From contig NZ_BMQU01000003.1 of assembly GCF_014648275.1 (NCBI RefSeq), positions 124,001-188,000 of the forward strand: a stretch of 64,000 nucleotides of DNA, written 5' to 3'. Under the pieces are notes generated by a model. That model saw nothing but the letters and a program-made list of their open reading frames with translations, made no database searches and was not told where the DNA came from. Origin of the DNA: Pseudomonas laurentiana. Its GTDB lineage: Bacteria; Pseudomonadota; Gammaproteobacteria; Pseudomonadales; Pseudomonadaceae. Shown in pieces: positions 34,599 through 42,505 of the stretch. A program made the translations under genes and the position numbers. Numbering within the stretch: the stretch's first letter is position 1; each line of letters begins with the position of its first letter.

Positions 34599-35537
34599 AT
34601 GTCCACCCTTACTGAAACCACCTTCGACGCACGGGCCTTCCGCCGGGCGCTGGGCAACTTTGCCACGGGCGTCACCGTGGTGACGGCTGCCGATGCCAGC
34701 GGCCGCAAAGTTGGCGTGACCGCCAACAGCTTCAACTCGGTTTCCCTGGACCCGCCACTCATTCTGTGGAGCATCGACAAGCGCTCCAGTAGCCTTGAGG
34801 TGTTCGAGGAAGCCAGCCACTTTGCGGTCAACATTCTGGCGGCTGACCAGATCGACGTCTCCAACAACTTTGCCCGGCCCAAGGATGATCGCTTCGCCGG
34901 GATCCTGTACGAGGCGGGAGAAGGTGGCGCGCCGTTGCTCGCCGATTGCTCGGCGCGTTTCAGTTGCGAGAAATACCAGCAACTGGATGGCGGTGACCAT
35001 TGGATTCTGGTCGGCAAGGTCGTGGCGTTCGATGATTGCGGGCGTTCGCCACTGCTGTATCACCAAGGTGCCTACTCCATGGTGTTGCCGCACACGCGCA
35101 TGACCAAGCGTGAGGAAGGGCAGCCGCCGAGCAGCAACTTCCAGGGCCGTCTGAGCCATAACCTGTACTACCTGATGACTCAGGCCTTGCGTGCCTACCA
35201 GACCAGCTATCAGCCTCGGCAACTCTCCACCGGCTTGCGCACCAGCGAGGCGCGCATGCTGATGGTATTGGAGAACGATGCGGGCCTGGGCCTTGGCGAC
35301 CTGCTGCGTGAAGTGGCGATGCCCGAGCGCGAGATCGTCGAGGCTGTTGCCAACCTCAAGCGCAAAGGGCTGGTGTCCGATGACAATGAGCGGGTGGTGT
35401 TGACCGGTAAAGGCATCGAAGAAACCGAAGCCCTGTGGGCGATTGCCCGTGAACAGCAGGACAAGGTGTTCGGTCAGTTCAGCGAAGAGCAGATCGAAAC
35501 CTTCAAGACGGTGCTCAAGGCGGTGATCAAGAGCTGA
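34599..35537 (+). CDS. 4-hydroxyphenylacetate 3-hydroxylase, FMN reductase component (C1 type)
   Basis: A 312-residue two-part protein. Residues 10-170 are the flavin-reductase domain (FRRALGNFATGVTVVTA, GVTANSFNSVSLDPPLILWS, GDHWILVGKVV, GRSPLLYHQGAYS). The remaining C-terminal part is a MarR-like winged helix (TSEARMLMVLENDAGLGLGD, then EIVEAVANLKRKGLVSDDNE). In the Acinetobacter C1 enzyme this tail is an autoinhibitory domain released by 4-hydroxyphenylacetate, so the same control is expected here. It supplies reduced FMN to the C2 oxygenase encoded just upstream. Confidence 0.92.
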   Translation: MSTLTETTFDARAFRRALGNFATGVTVVTAADASGRKVGVTANSFNSVSLDPPLILWSIDKRSSSLEVFEEASHFAVNILAADQIDVSNNFARPKDDRFAGILYEAGEGGAPLLADCSARFSCEKYQQLDGGDHWILVGKVVAFDDCGRSPLLYHQGAYSMVLPHTRMTKREEGQPPSSNFQGRLSHNLYYLMTQALRAYQTSYQPRQLSTGLRTSEARMLMVLENDAGLGLGDLLREVAMPEREIVEAVANLKRKGLVSDDNERVVLTGKGIEETEALWAIAREQQDKVFGQFSEEQIETFKTVLKAVIKS

Positions 35538-35644
35538 TGCCCTGGCAGGGGCGAGCAATTACCTTGGCAAGGCGGCACAAGACGGCAATTTGCAAATAGG
35601 TTCAACTCACACTCCCCCCGACTGGATAGCCAAACGGTGCGCTG

Positions 35645-36619
35645 ATGTTTTTCAAACGCAATCATTGGGTAGGTGAGTTGACCGAGGTCTTGCAGCACAT
35701 AAATGCCGGCCAGCCCGGTGCGGCGTATCAGGCGCCGCTGCTGGCCAGCCATCCGCAGTTGCGGGCGCCGCTGGAAGCCCTCATCGTTGAGCGCCAGCAC
35801 GTCGACCAGCAGTTGGCGCAGGCGCAAGCCATGGCGGCAGAGCTGGCAACCCGGCTCGATCATGACCAACGCGATCTTCAGAGCGCACAGGCGCAGCAGG
35901 CGCTTCTTCAACAGCGTTGCGAGGCGCTGCAGGTCGCGTTACTGGATCAGCAGCACGAGACCCAGGCGCTTGTTCAACAGGCGCAGATCTGGGAGTTGTT
36001 GCAGTCGACCCTCACCGAAGGCACCTGGGACATCTCGGTTGCCCATGGCGATGTACGCCATCCCTCCAGTTCAATGCGAATTTCGAACCCGTTCCGCGCG
36101 CTGATGGGCTACCTGCCACAGGAGCTGCCCGATGGTTGGGATGCGCAGGTCAGCATCACGCACCCGGATGACCTGGCAGACATCATGGCGGTTTTCGACC
36201 GGGAGATTCTCAAGCCCGGCGGTAGCGGCGAGTATGTGTTTGAGTACCGGATGCAGCACAAGACCCGTGGTTTTATCTGGTGCCGCGAGCGTGGTCGTGC
36301 GGTACGTAATGAACAGGGCGTGCTGACCCGTGTGTTGGGCGCGGTGCGAGACATCAGTGATGAGCGCAGTGTGCAGGCCAGTCACGAACAGATGCTGAGC
36401 CAGAATCAGGCGACCTACGGGCAGATCGCGACTGTCGTCGGGGTCATCAAGAGCATCGCTGAGCAGACCAACCTACTGGCCTTGAATGCCGCGATCGAGG
36501 CGGCACGTGCCGGTGAGGTGGGGCGCGGCTTCTCGGTGGTCGCCGATGAAGTGAAGAAGCTTGCCGAAAGCACGCGTCAGGCCACCCAGCAGATCCAGGC
36601 CATGTTGCACCGGCAGTAA
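35645..36619 (+). CDS. Soluble PAS-containing chemoreceptor, short form
   Basis: A 324-residue protein without membrane segments. Residues 40-125 are predicted coiled coil ([20 protein letters not shown], rich in Q and A). A PAS domain with PAC motif follows ([14 protein letters not shown], then [18 protein letters not shown] and [12 protein letters not shown]). The end is only the tip of a methyl-accepting signalling hairpin ([28 protein letters not shown]). The long methylation helices are missing. It may steer cells in response to redox or metabolism of the nearby aromatic pathway. It lies 107 bp after the hydroxylase reductase. Confidence 0.78.
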   Translation: MFFKRNHWVGELTEVLQHINAGQPGAAYQAPLLASHPQLRAPLEALIVERQHVDQQLAQAQAMAAELATRLDHDQRDLQSAQAQQALLQQRCEALQVALLDQQHETQALVQQAQIWELLQSTLTEGTWDISVAHGDVRHPSSSMRISNPFRALMGYLPQELPDGWDAQVSITHPDDLADIMAVFDREILKPGGSGEYVFEYRMQHKTRGFIWCRERGRAVRNEQGVLTRVLGAVRDISDERSVQASHEQMLSQNQATYGQIATVVGVIKSIAEQTNLLALNAAIEAARAGEVGRGFSVVADEVKKLAESTRQATQQIQAMLHRQ

Positions 36620-36751
36620 AGGCGACGAGGTCGTTTGCAGGCATGCGCTCGGCCTCTACATGTGGCAGGCTGCAACAAAGACGACGGCAGCCACGGGCAA
36701 GACGATGACTGGAGGCGGAGCGCACAGTGGACGTACACGGTGACAACCAGT

Positions 36752-36773
36752 ACCTGCAAGGGGCGTTGCAGGT
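36752..36773. promoter_or_regulatory. Palindrome upstream of the APC permease
   Basis: ACCTGCAA-GGGGCG-TTGCAGGT has perfect 8-base arms within the 207-bp gap before the permease gene. It is a candidate operator or an mRNA leader hairpin. Confidence 0.4.
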
Positions 36774-36826
36774 TGAAGGGTTTGTCGCCATCTATGTCAC
36801 ACACTGAAGTCAGGGGCATTATCCAG

Positions 36827-38326
36827 ATGTCAATCAATAAAAAGCTCACCGAGCATCTGAATCGCGGCACCGTCGGATTTCCCACGGCACTGGCCAGTAC
36901 GGTTGGTCTGATCATGGCCAGCCCGGTCATCCTGACCGCGACCATGGGCTTCGGGATTGGTGGCAGTGCCTTCGCTGTGGCCATGGTGATTGCCGCCGTC
37001 ATGATGCTGGCCCAGTCGACGACGTTCGCCGAAGCGGCCTCGATCCTGCCGACCACTGGCTCGGTCTACGACTACATCAACTGCGGCATGGGACGCTTTT
37101 TCGCTATTACCGGTACGCTTTCGGCCTACCTGATCGTCCATGTGTTCGCCGGTACCGCCGAGACCATCCTTTCAGGGGTGATGGCCCTGGTGAATTTTGA
37201 ACACCTCAATACCCTGGCCGAGTCCGCCGGCGGCTCCTGGTTGCTGGGGGTGGCGTTCGTCATCGTGTTCGGCATTCTCAATGCCTTTGGCGTCAGTGCT
37301 TTCGGTCGTGCGGAGATCATCTTGACGTTCGGCATGTGGACCACCCTGATGGTGTTTGGCGTGCTTGGCCTGATTTCCGCGCCGGCGGTAGAGCTGGACG
37401 GCCTGTTCGGTGAGTCGTTGGTGGGCACCGACCTGATCACTATCCTGTCGCTGGTCGGCATGGCGATGTTCATGTTTGTCGGTTGCGAGTTCGTCACGCC
37501 GTTGGCCCCGGACCTGCGCAAGTCCGCCTCGGTGATGCCCAAGGCCATGGCCCTGGGGCTACTGGGTGTAGCCTCGTGCATGTTCATCTATGGTGCAGCG
37601 ATGAAGCGTCAGGTCGAGAACATCGTGCTTGATCCAGCCACCGGGCTGCACCTGCTGGATACACCAATGGCAATTCCGAAGTTTGCTGCTCAGGTGATGG
37701 GTGACATGGGTCCGCTGTGGCTGGGTATCGGCTTTCTGTTCGCCGGCGCTGCAACCATCAACACCTTGATGGCCGGTGTGCCGCGGATTCTCTATGGCAT
37801 GGCGGTGGACGGTGCATTGCCCAAGGTATTCACCTACCTGCATCCGCGCTTCAAGACACCGTTGCTGTGCATCCTTGTCGCGGTACTGATTCCTTGCCTG
37901 CACGCCTGGTACCTGGGCGGTAATGCAGACAACATCCTGCACCTGGTGCTGGCTGCGGTCTGCGCCTGGAGCACGGCCTACCTGCTGGTGACCCTGTCGG
38001 TCGTCATGCTGCGCATTCGCCGGCCTGACCTGCCACGCGCTTATCGCTCACCGTTCTTCCCGTTGCCACAGATCCTCTCCAGTGTCGGTATCTTGCTGGG
38101 GATGTGGTTCATTACCCCGCCGGGCATGAACCCCGCTGACATCTACGTTCCATTCGGCATCATGCTGGCGGCCACCGCAGCCTATGCGCTGTTCTGGACC
38201 CTGTGTGTGCAGAAGGTCAATCCGTTTACCCCGGCACGGGTCGAAGACGTCCTGGCGGTGGAATTCGCCAACGAGCCTGGCATTCACGTTAGCGGTCATG
38301 TTCATCATGCTAGCAAAGCTGTTTGA
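36827..38326 (+). CDS. APC-superfamily amine/amino acid permease
   Basis: A 499-residue inner-membrane transporter with about 12 hydrophobic segments (FPTALASTVGLIMASPVILT, then TTFAEAASILPTTGSVYDYI, the APC glycine-rich start). I chose the ATG at 36827 with AGGGG upstream; an ATG at 36794 would add 11 residues. Placement beside FeaR and the amine oxidases suggests uptake of an aromatic amine such as tyramine or of an amino acid. It overlaps the DUF3156 gene downstream. Confidence 0.85.
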   Translation: MSINKKLTEHLNRGTVGFPTALASTVGLIMASPVILTATMGFGIGGSAFAVAMVIAAVMMLAQSTTFAEAASILPTTGSVYDYINCGMGRFFAITGTLSAYLIVHVFAGTAETILSGVMALVNFEHLNTLAESAGGSWLLGVAFVIVFGILNAFGVSAFGRAEIILTFGMWTTLMVFGVLGLISAPAVELDGLFGESLVGTDLITILSLVGMAMFMFVGCEFVTPLAPDLRKSASVMPKAMALGLLGVASCMFIYGAAMKRQVENIVLDPATGLHLLDTPMAIPKFAAQVMGDMGPLWLGIGFLFAGAATINTLMAGVPRILYGMAVDGALPKVFTYLHPRFKTPLLCILVAVLIPCLHAWYLGGNADNILHLVLAAVCAWSTAYLLVTLSVVMLRIRRPDLPRAYRSPFFPLPQILSSVGILLGMWFITPPGMNPADIYVPFGIMLAATAAYALFWTLCVQKVNPFTPARVEDVLAVEFANEPGIHVSGHVHHASKAV

Positions 38327-38891
38327 CCTGTTCAGCGCCCAGCGTGCCCCGGCCGGTTACCGGCCAGGGGTCACCCTGGAGTTGCTGCGACGTAACCTGG
38401 GGATGGACAGCTTTCACCTGCTGGAGGCGGGCCATGCCGAGTTCGATCTGGGCGCGGCCGGGCTGCGGGTGCAGGTCAGCGAGCGTACTCAAGCGCAGTT
38501 GCTGATGCATGTGGTCATGACCGAGTTCCGCCTCCAGGTGCCTGCCTCTGAACAGGGCGAGGTCCGCTTTGATCTGCACCATACTGGCTCGCTCAAGCGT
38601 ACGGGTATTCGCTGCCGCTACCGCAGTGGCGACAAGGCACTGTTCGAGGTCGTGTCGAAGCGGCTGCTGGGCGACGCCAGGCTCAATGCTGCGCTGATGC
38701 CACTGGATTTCAAGCATTTGAGCATCGAATGCGGGCACAACGGCTGGACAGTTACCCTGGAGCACATGGGCGGCAGTGAAGTGGTCAACCGTATGCCTGC
38801 CTTTCGTCGCTATATAAAACTCAGCGGTGAACAAAAAGCGCTGCTTGAAAACACGTTGATGGCTCTGCAGCGCGTATTGCTGGCTGGTTAG
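38307..38891 (+). CDS. DUF3156 family protein
   Basis: A 194-residue protein (LFDLFSAQRAPAGYRPGVTL, then LHHTGSLKRTGIRCRYRSGD, then RMPAFRRYIKLS) that I recognise as DUF3156, unknown function. It starts inside the permease gene (20-bp overlap; an ATG at 38298 is also possible), so the two are co-translated. No signal peptide. It may assist the permease or its substrate's first oxidation. Confidence 0.7.
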   Translation: MLAKLFDLFSAQRAPAGYRPGVTLELLRRNLGMDSFHLLEAGHAEFDLGAAGLRVQVSERTQAQLLMHVVMTEFRLQVPASEQGEVRFDLHHTGSLKRTGIRCRYRSGDKALFEVVSKRLLGDARLNAALMPLDFKHLSIECGHNGWTVTLEHMGGSEVVNRMPAFRRYIKLSGEQKALLENTLMALQRVLLAG

Positions 38892-38951
38892 TCAAAGGGT
38901 GGCATGAATACTGCTCCACGTTACGTGATGGATTATGGTTGTGCGCTCATT

Positions 38952-38967
38952 GATAACATGTTAACAA
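38952..38967. promoter_or_regulatory. TTAA-ATG-TAA operator-like site before feaR
   Basis: GATAACATGTTAACAA, with the perfect 10-base palindrome TAACATGTTA, lies 38 bases before the FeaR start. It shares the TTAA-Y-ATG-Y-TAA form with sites before hpaG1, the Bcr-type exporter and hpaR. Confidence 0.5.
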
Positions 38968-39004
38968 TTGAGTCATAAAAATAAGTTCGCGTGTGGAGGT
39001 ATTC

Positions 39005-39970
39005 ATGAGCATCCCCCAGCTTGATTGCAACAGACTGGAGCGTTGGACCGCAGCCATGCAACGTGTTTGCGGTCGTTTCGAGACTGAGTTGGCCTTTAAC
39101 CGGTCGCTGTTCATCGGTGAAATATCGACCAGCCTGCGTGCTGGTCTGCAGTTGTCCAACCTGCGAACCAATGCGGGCAACATCAAGCGCTTTGGTGACA
39201 ACCCTGACCGTGACGATGACCAGCATTGCTTCCTGGTCAGCCAGCGTACCGGTTATTCGCAGATCACTCAGGGGGGCGTCAAAATCCAGCTTGCGCCGGG
39301 TGAGATGCTGTTGATGGACTCCGTCGGTCCCTGTGAAATCACCCCGTTCGGTTTGATCGAACACACTTCGTTGTCATTATCGCGGGCCGAGGTGCGCAAG
39401 CACTTGAAAGGCCAGGGTGAGACCTTTGGCAAGATTTCGTCCAGCAACGCCTGTGGTCGCATGCTGCACCTGTTGATGGATGAATTGTGCAAGGACACCG
39501 ATGAGCAGTCCTCTGCCGATGCGCAAGGTGATGCACTGCAGAGCGCATTCATTTCCTTGCTCAGCCCAGGCTTCGAGCGCGCCGATGCCAGCAGCAGCGC
39601 CGCGCTGACCGTCAATGGCGTCAACCTGCGCAGCTACGTGCAGAAGGTGATTGATGAGTCACTGACCCAGCCAGGCTTGAGCCCGGCGAGCCTGGCCAGT
39701 CGCCTGAATATATCGGTACGCCACCTGTACCGTCTGTTTGAGGAGGAGGGCGACAGCGTTTGCCGCTACATTCAGCGTGCCCGCCTCAAGCGCAGCGCCG
39801 ACGACCTTTCCAACCCGTTCCTGAAGACCGAATCGATTACCGCCATTGCTTACAAATGGGGCTTTACCGACTCGGCGCACTTCAGTCGCTCGTTCAAGAA
39901 ACAGTTCGAACAATCGCCGAAAGATTTCCGTGCCCACGTACTCAACGCCGCCACGGCTGGCGCGGCGTAG
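39005..39970 (+). CDS. feaR: FeaR-type AraC-family activator
   Basis: A 321-residue regulator with a cupin-like N-terminal ligand domain (GEMLLMDSVGPCEITPFG) and a C-terminal AraC double helix-turn-helix (SPASLASRLNISVRHLYRLF, then AIAYKWGFTDSAHFSRSFKK). Domain layout and the LLMDSVGPC segment fit FeaR, the activator of tyramine oxidase and phenylacetaldehyde dehydrogenase genes in enteric bacteria. I chose the ATG at 39005 with GGAGG five to six bases before it. It is likely to activate permease, FAD oxidases and the aldehyde dehydrogenase. Confidence 0.85.
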   Translation: MSIPQLDCNRLERWTAAMQRVCGRFETELAFNRSLFIGEISTSLRAGLQLSNLRTNAGNIKRFGDNPDRDDDQHCFLVSQRTGYSQITQGGVKIQLAPGEMLLMDSVGPCEITPFGLIEHTSLSLSRAEVRKHLKGQGETFGKISSSNACGRMLHLLMDELCKDTDEQSSADAQGDALQSAFISLLSPGFERADASSSAALTVNGVNLRSYVQKVIDESLTQPGLSPASLASRLNISVRHLYRLFEEEGDSVCRYIQRARLKRSADDLSNPFLKTESITAIAYKWGFTDSAHFSRSFKKQFEQSPKDFRAHVLNAATAGAA

Positions 39971-40109
39971 CCGATAACCTGATCACTCGATAACCCGTTT
40001 TGCCCAGGACGTCCGTATGTCGTCGGCAAGCTCGGTGCTCACTACCTACCTTTCGGTCGGTAGTGTTATCGAGGTGAGCCGGTGGGGCAGTCATTGCGCG
40101 GTGCCTGCA

Positions 40110-40133
40110 TCGTTGGCAAGCCAACTCCCACAG
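40110..40133. repeat. REP-like palindrome
   Basis: The segment TCGTTGGCAAGCCAACTCCC followed by ACAG contains the palindrome GTTGGC-AA-GCCAAC and has the Pseudomonas REP form (GGCAAGCC, CTCCCACA), read on the opposite strand to the copy at 20385. Confidence 0.55.
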
Positions 40134-40420
40134 ACCATGCTTCAGTCTGTGAAAGCCAGTACAGTGCATGGGGTGGCAGGCGTTTGCGAGTGCCCTGCTT
40201 GTCAGTACGCGGAATGTCAGGCGCCGCAGGACGTCCCTTCAGTAGGCTGAGTGGAGTCATCGCGTAGTGGGGGGCTAGGCAGGGATATGTTCACGAGGTG
40301 AGTGCCAATAGCCACAAACATGCGTCGCCCCTGATGACGGCAGGCATATCCGTTCGCGATGTCGGGCCTGATAGCCCGTTCCGCCATTACGGTGTGTCAC
40401 TTTCCTTTAAGTGAACAACA

Positions 40421-40445
40421 CCCCCGCTGAAAAGCGGGGGTTTGT
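40421..40445. terminator. Terminator after the cupin gene
   Basis: CCCCCGCT and AGCGGGGG form a perfect 8-bp stem with a 4-base loop (GAAA), flanked by TTTGT on one side and TGTTGTT on the other strand. It should stop minus-strand transcripts of the cupin/FAD oxidase unit. Confidence 0.65.
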
Positions 40446-40473
40446 GGGTGAAGGGAAAACGGTGAAGTGGGGA

Positions 40474-40839
40474 TCAGACGACCGCGAAGTAGTGTTTCAC
40501 AAAACTCTCGCTGACGATTTCCCAGAGCACCGGGGTGCCCTTGGTCACGAACCAGCTGTCGCCAGCTTTGTAACGTGTGCTCTGGCCGGTGGACTCATCG
40601 GTGAGTACCACTTCGCCAGTCACGACTACGGCCTGTTCGTTGAATGGGTAAACCATGCGGAACTTGCCTTGGGTGGTGCCGAAGTAAGCGCTGCTGACCG
40701 GATCGGTCGGTGCACCGAAGGTCATTTTGCCGAAGGCTTTCACTTCGCCTTCGAGGATCTCGGAACCCAGGTCGGCAACGGTGCCCCAGGCGTCGAGTTC
40801 GGACAGCGCGATGTTGTTTTGTACGGTTGTAAGGGTCAT
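40474..40839 (-). CDS. Cupin-domain protein (Cupin_3 type)
   Basis: A 121-residue single-cupin protein (GKFRMVYPFNEQAVVVTGEV, LTDESTGQSTRYKAGDSWFV, KGTPVLWEIVSESFVKHYF). Such small cupins often lie beside PuuB-like oxidases in Pseudomonas; their reaction is unknown. It follows copy 2 of the FAD oxidase by 31 bp on the same strand, so the two form one unit. Confidence 0.8.
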   Translation of the reverse strand: MTLTTVQNNIALSELDAWGTVADLGSEILEGEVKAFGKMTFGAPTDPVSSAYFGTTQGKFRMVYPFNEQAVVVTGEVVLTDESTGQSTRYKAGDSWFVTKGTPVLWEIVSESFVKHYFAVV

Positions 40840-40870
40840 GGCAATGCTCCAGTGAGTGAACAGTAGGGTT

Positions 40871-42169
40871 TCAACGACGGCCGTTGAAGTAGCCGGACAA
40901 CTGATGCAGGCTCTTGCCGGCGGTCAGCAGCAGGGGACGAATGTGGTCTTTGCCGAGGATCTGGGCGTGTTTGACCGAGCTGATGAGGTCGTAACGGGTT
41001 GAGCCTTCGCTCATGCCTTCGGCGAGGATTTTGCAAATGATGTGGCTCGGGGTGACGCCGAAGCCGGAATAGCCCTGTACATAGAACGCATTCGGGCGGC
41101 CGCTGAGCGTGCCGATCTGCGGGAACAGGTTGGCGCCGGTCGCCATTGGGCCGCCCCAGGCCAGGTCGATCTGCACGTCCTTCAGGTACGGGAAGATCTT
41201 CAGCATCAGGTTGCGGTTCCAGGCCTTCAGGTCCTTGGGGATGTGTTCGATGAAGGGTGTGGCCGCACCGAACAGCAGGCGGTTTTCGTTGGTGACCCGG
41301 TAGTAATCGATGACCGGGCGAATATCGCTGTAGGCGCCGCGGATCGGGCTGATACGCCGGATCAGCTCGTCGGACAGCGGCTCGGTCATCAGTTGGAACG
41401 CGTAGGTGTTGATGGTGCGCGCGTGCAGTTCTGGCTCCAGCTTGTTGAGGAAGCTGTCGCAGGCCCACAGCAGCTTGCGCGCTTTCACCGAGCCACGCCC
41501 GGTACGCACGGTGATTTGCTCGCCGTAGCTCACTTCCAGGGCCGGGCTATGCTCGAAAATCCGTGCGCCCAGGCCGGCCAGCGCCTTGGCTTCGCCGAGC
41601 AGCAGGTTCAGCGAGTGCACATGGCCGCCGCCCATGTGCAGCAGGGCGCTGCTGTAGGCGTCCGAGCCGATGATCTGCTTGACTTCGGAGCCGCCCAGGA
41701 AGCGAATCTCGTCTTTGCTGTTGATCGATTTGAAGTCTTTTTCCCAGGCCCGCAGGGTTTTTTCCTGGCGCGCGTTGAAGCCCATGTAGCCGTAGCCGTG
41801 GCAGAAATCCGCATCAATCGCGTACTTGGCGATACGGTCCTTGATGATGCCGGCGCCCAATTCGCTGATCTCGAAGATTTCCCGCAGGCCTTGCTCGCCG
41901 ACACTGCTCTTGATCTTCTCCAGGTCGTGCCCGATACCGGCCATGATCTGTCCGCCATTGCGGCCTGTACCGCCAAAGCCCAGGTAGCGCGCTTCCAGCA
42001 CCACGACGTTGGTGATGCCTTTTTCGGCCAGTTCCAGCGCAGTGTTGATGCCGGAAAAACCGCCGCCAATCACGACGACGTCCGCTTCAATGTCACTTTC
42101 CAGCGTCGGGAAGCTGAGGTTGTATTTCTTGGTAGCCGAGTAGTACGTAGGCGTTTCGATAGTGATCAT
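40871..42169 (-). CDS. FAD-dependent amine oxidase-like oxidoreductase (PuuB type), copy 2
   Basis: A 432-residue paralogue of the protein at 28241-29539. The two align without gaps, by eye about four-fifths identical, including VVVIGGGFSGINTALELAEK, FGGTGRNGGQIMAGIGHDLE and the end PLLLTAGKSLHQLSGYF. Divergence is spread evenly, which points to an old duplication rather than a recent copy or gene conversion. The likely reaction is oxidation of a primary amine to an aldehyde. Having two suggests different substrates (for example tyramine and a beta-hydroxylated or methoxylated amine) or different regulation. Confidence 0.85.
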   Translation of the reverse strand: MITIETPTYYSATKKYNLSFPTLESDIEADVVVIGGGFSGINTALELAEKGITNVVVLEARYLGFGGTGRNGGQIMAGIGHDLEKIKSSVGEQGLREIFEISELGAGIIKDRIAKYAIDADFCHGYGYMGFNARQEKTLRAWEKDFKSINSKDEIRFLGGSEVKQIIGSDAYSSALLHMGGGHVHSLNLLLGEAKALAGLGARIFEHSPALEVSYGEQITVRTGRGSVKARKLLWACDSFLNKLEPELHARTINTYAFQLMTEPLSDELIRRISPIRGAYSDIRPVIDYYRVTNENRLLFGAATPFIEHIPKDLKAWNRNLMLKIFPYLKDVQIDLAWGGPMATGANLFPQIGTLSGRPNAFYVQGYSGFGVTPSHIICKILAEGMSEGSTRYDLISSVKHAQILGKDHIRPLLLTAGKSLHQLSGYFNGRR

Positions 42170-42362
42170 GGCGCAGCCTGAACGGTTGAATTGGCACGAC
42201 GGCAGGGCTTTTCACAAGCGCTGTCCCCTGTGGCCTATTAAGTTCCTAACGAGCGGTAGGTGTCTTGACTCTGCGTGCCGACAGCTTTGACCCGGCCTGC
42301 CAGCGCAGGGGTTTTGCGCCGGGCAGCTTGACGGCAGCCCCGGCATTTCGGAAGATCGGTTC

Positions 42363-42419
42363 ATGAATACATTAATGACTTGTCGCAGCGACTATTACGG
42401 CTACCCGCTCATCCCATGA
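42363..42419 (+). CDS. Tyrosine-rich leader peptide before tyrS
   Basis: Eighteen codons read MNTLMTCRSDYYGYPLIP, then TGA. GGAAG lies eight bases before the ATG at 42363. Three tyrosine codons fall within four codons (Tyr-Tyr-Gly-Tyr) in a peptide placed 87 bases before a tyrosyl-tRNA synthetase start. After the stop, AGGCGG (42419-42424) can pair with CCGCCT (42446-42451). That pairing competes with a hairpin CCGAT-CCGCC/GGCG-ATCGG (42441-42463). This is the layout of amino acid attenuation. The peptide itself is presumably without other function. Confidence 0.6.
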   Translation: MNTLMTCRSDYYGYPLIP

Positions 42420-42463
42420 GGCGGTAGTTGCTGCGTGCACCCGATCCGCCTGAGGCGAATCGG
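42419..42463 (+). promoter_or_regulatory. Mutually exclusive stem-loops of the tyrS leader
   Basis: Stem A pairs AGGCGG (42419-42424) with CCGCCT (42446-42451). Stem B pairs CCGAT and CGCC (42441-42450) with GGCG and ATCGG (42454-42463), with one mismatch and a 3-base loop. They share bases 42446-42450, so only one can form. The tract after stem B is pyrimidine-rich but lacks a run of Ts, so control could be by Rho or translation rather than intrinsic termination. Confidence 0.45.
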
Positions 42464-42505
42464 ATAGCGCTCCCTTCTCCTCGGGCTTTACCCCTGGAGA
42501 CAGCA

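Larger units (their letters stand above)
39971..40473. other. 500-bp gene-free stretch with hairpins, REP and terminator
   Basis: No gene is seen. A hairpin of about 10 bp with one mismatch (ACTACCTACC with GGTCGGTAGT, about 40038-40061) follows feaR. A REP-like palindrome lies at 40110-40133 and a terminator at 40421-40440. The rest shows nothing I can assign. Confidence 0.4.

Noticed and set aside
33270-35558. A 762-codon open frame on the minus strand opposite the hydroxylase genes
   Set aside because: It lies exactly over two well-recognised plus-strand genes, shows no family features, and is a by-product of high GC codon use in the third position.
41042-42181. A 379-codon plus-strand frame opposite the second FAD oxidase
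   Set aside because: Similar antisense frames occur opposite its paralogue, showing that they arise from the coding pattern.
42441-42480. Classical intrinsic terminator in the tyrS leader
   Set aside because: The stem has a mismatch and the tract that follows (CTCCCTTCTCC) is not a T-run, so I describe it only as a regulatory hairpin.
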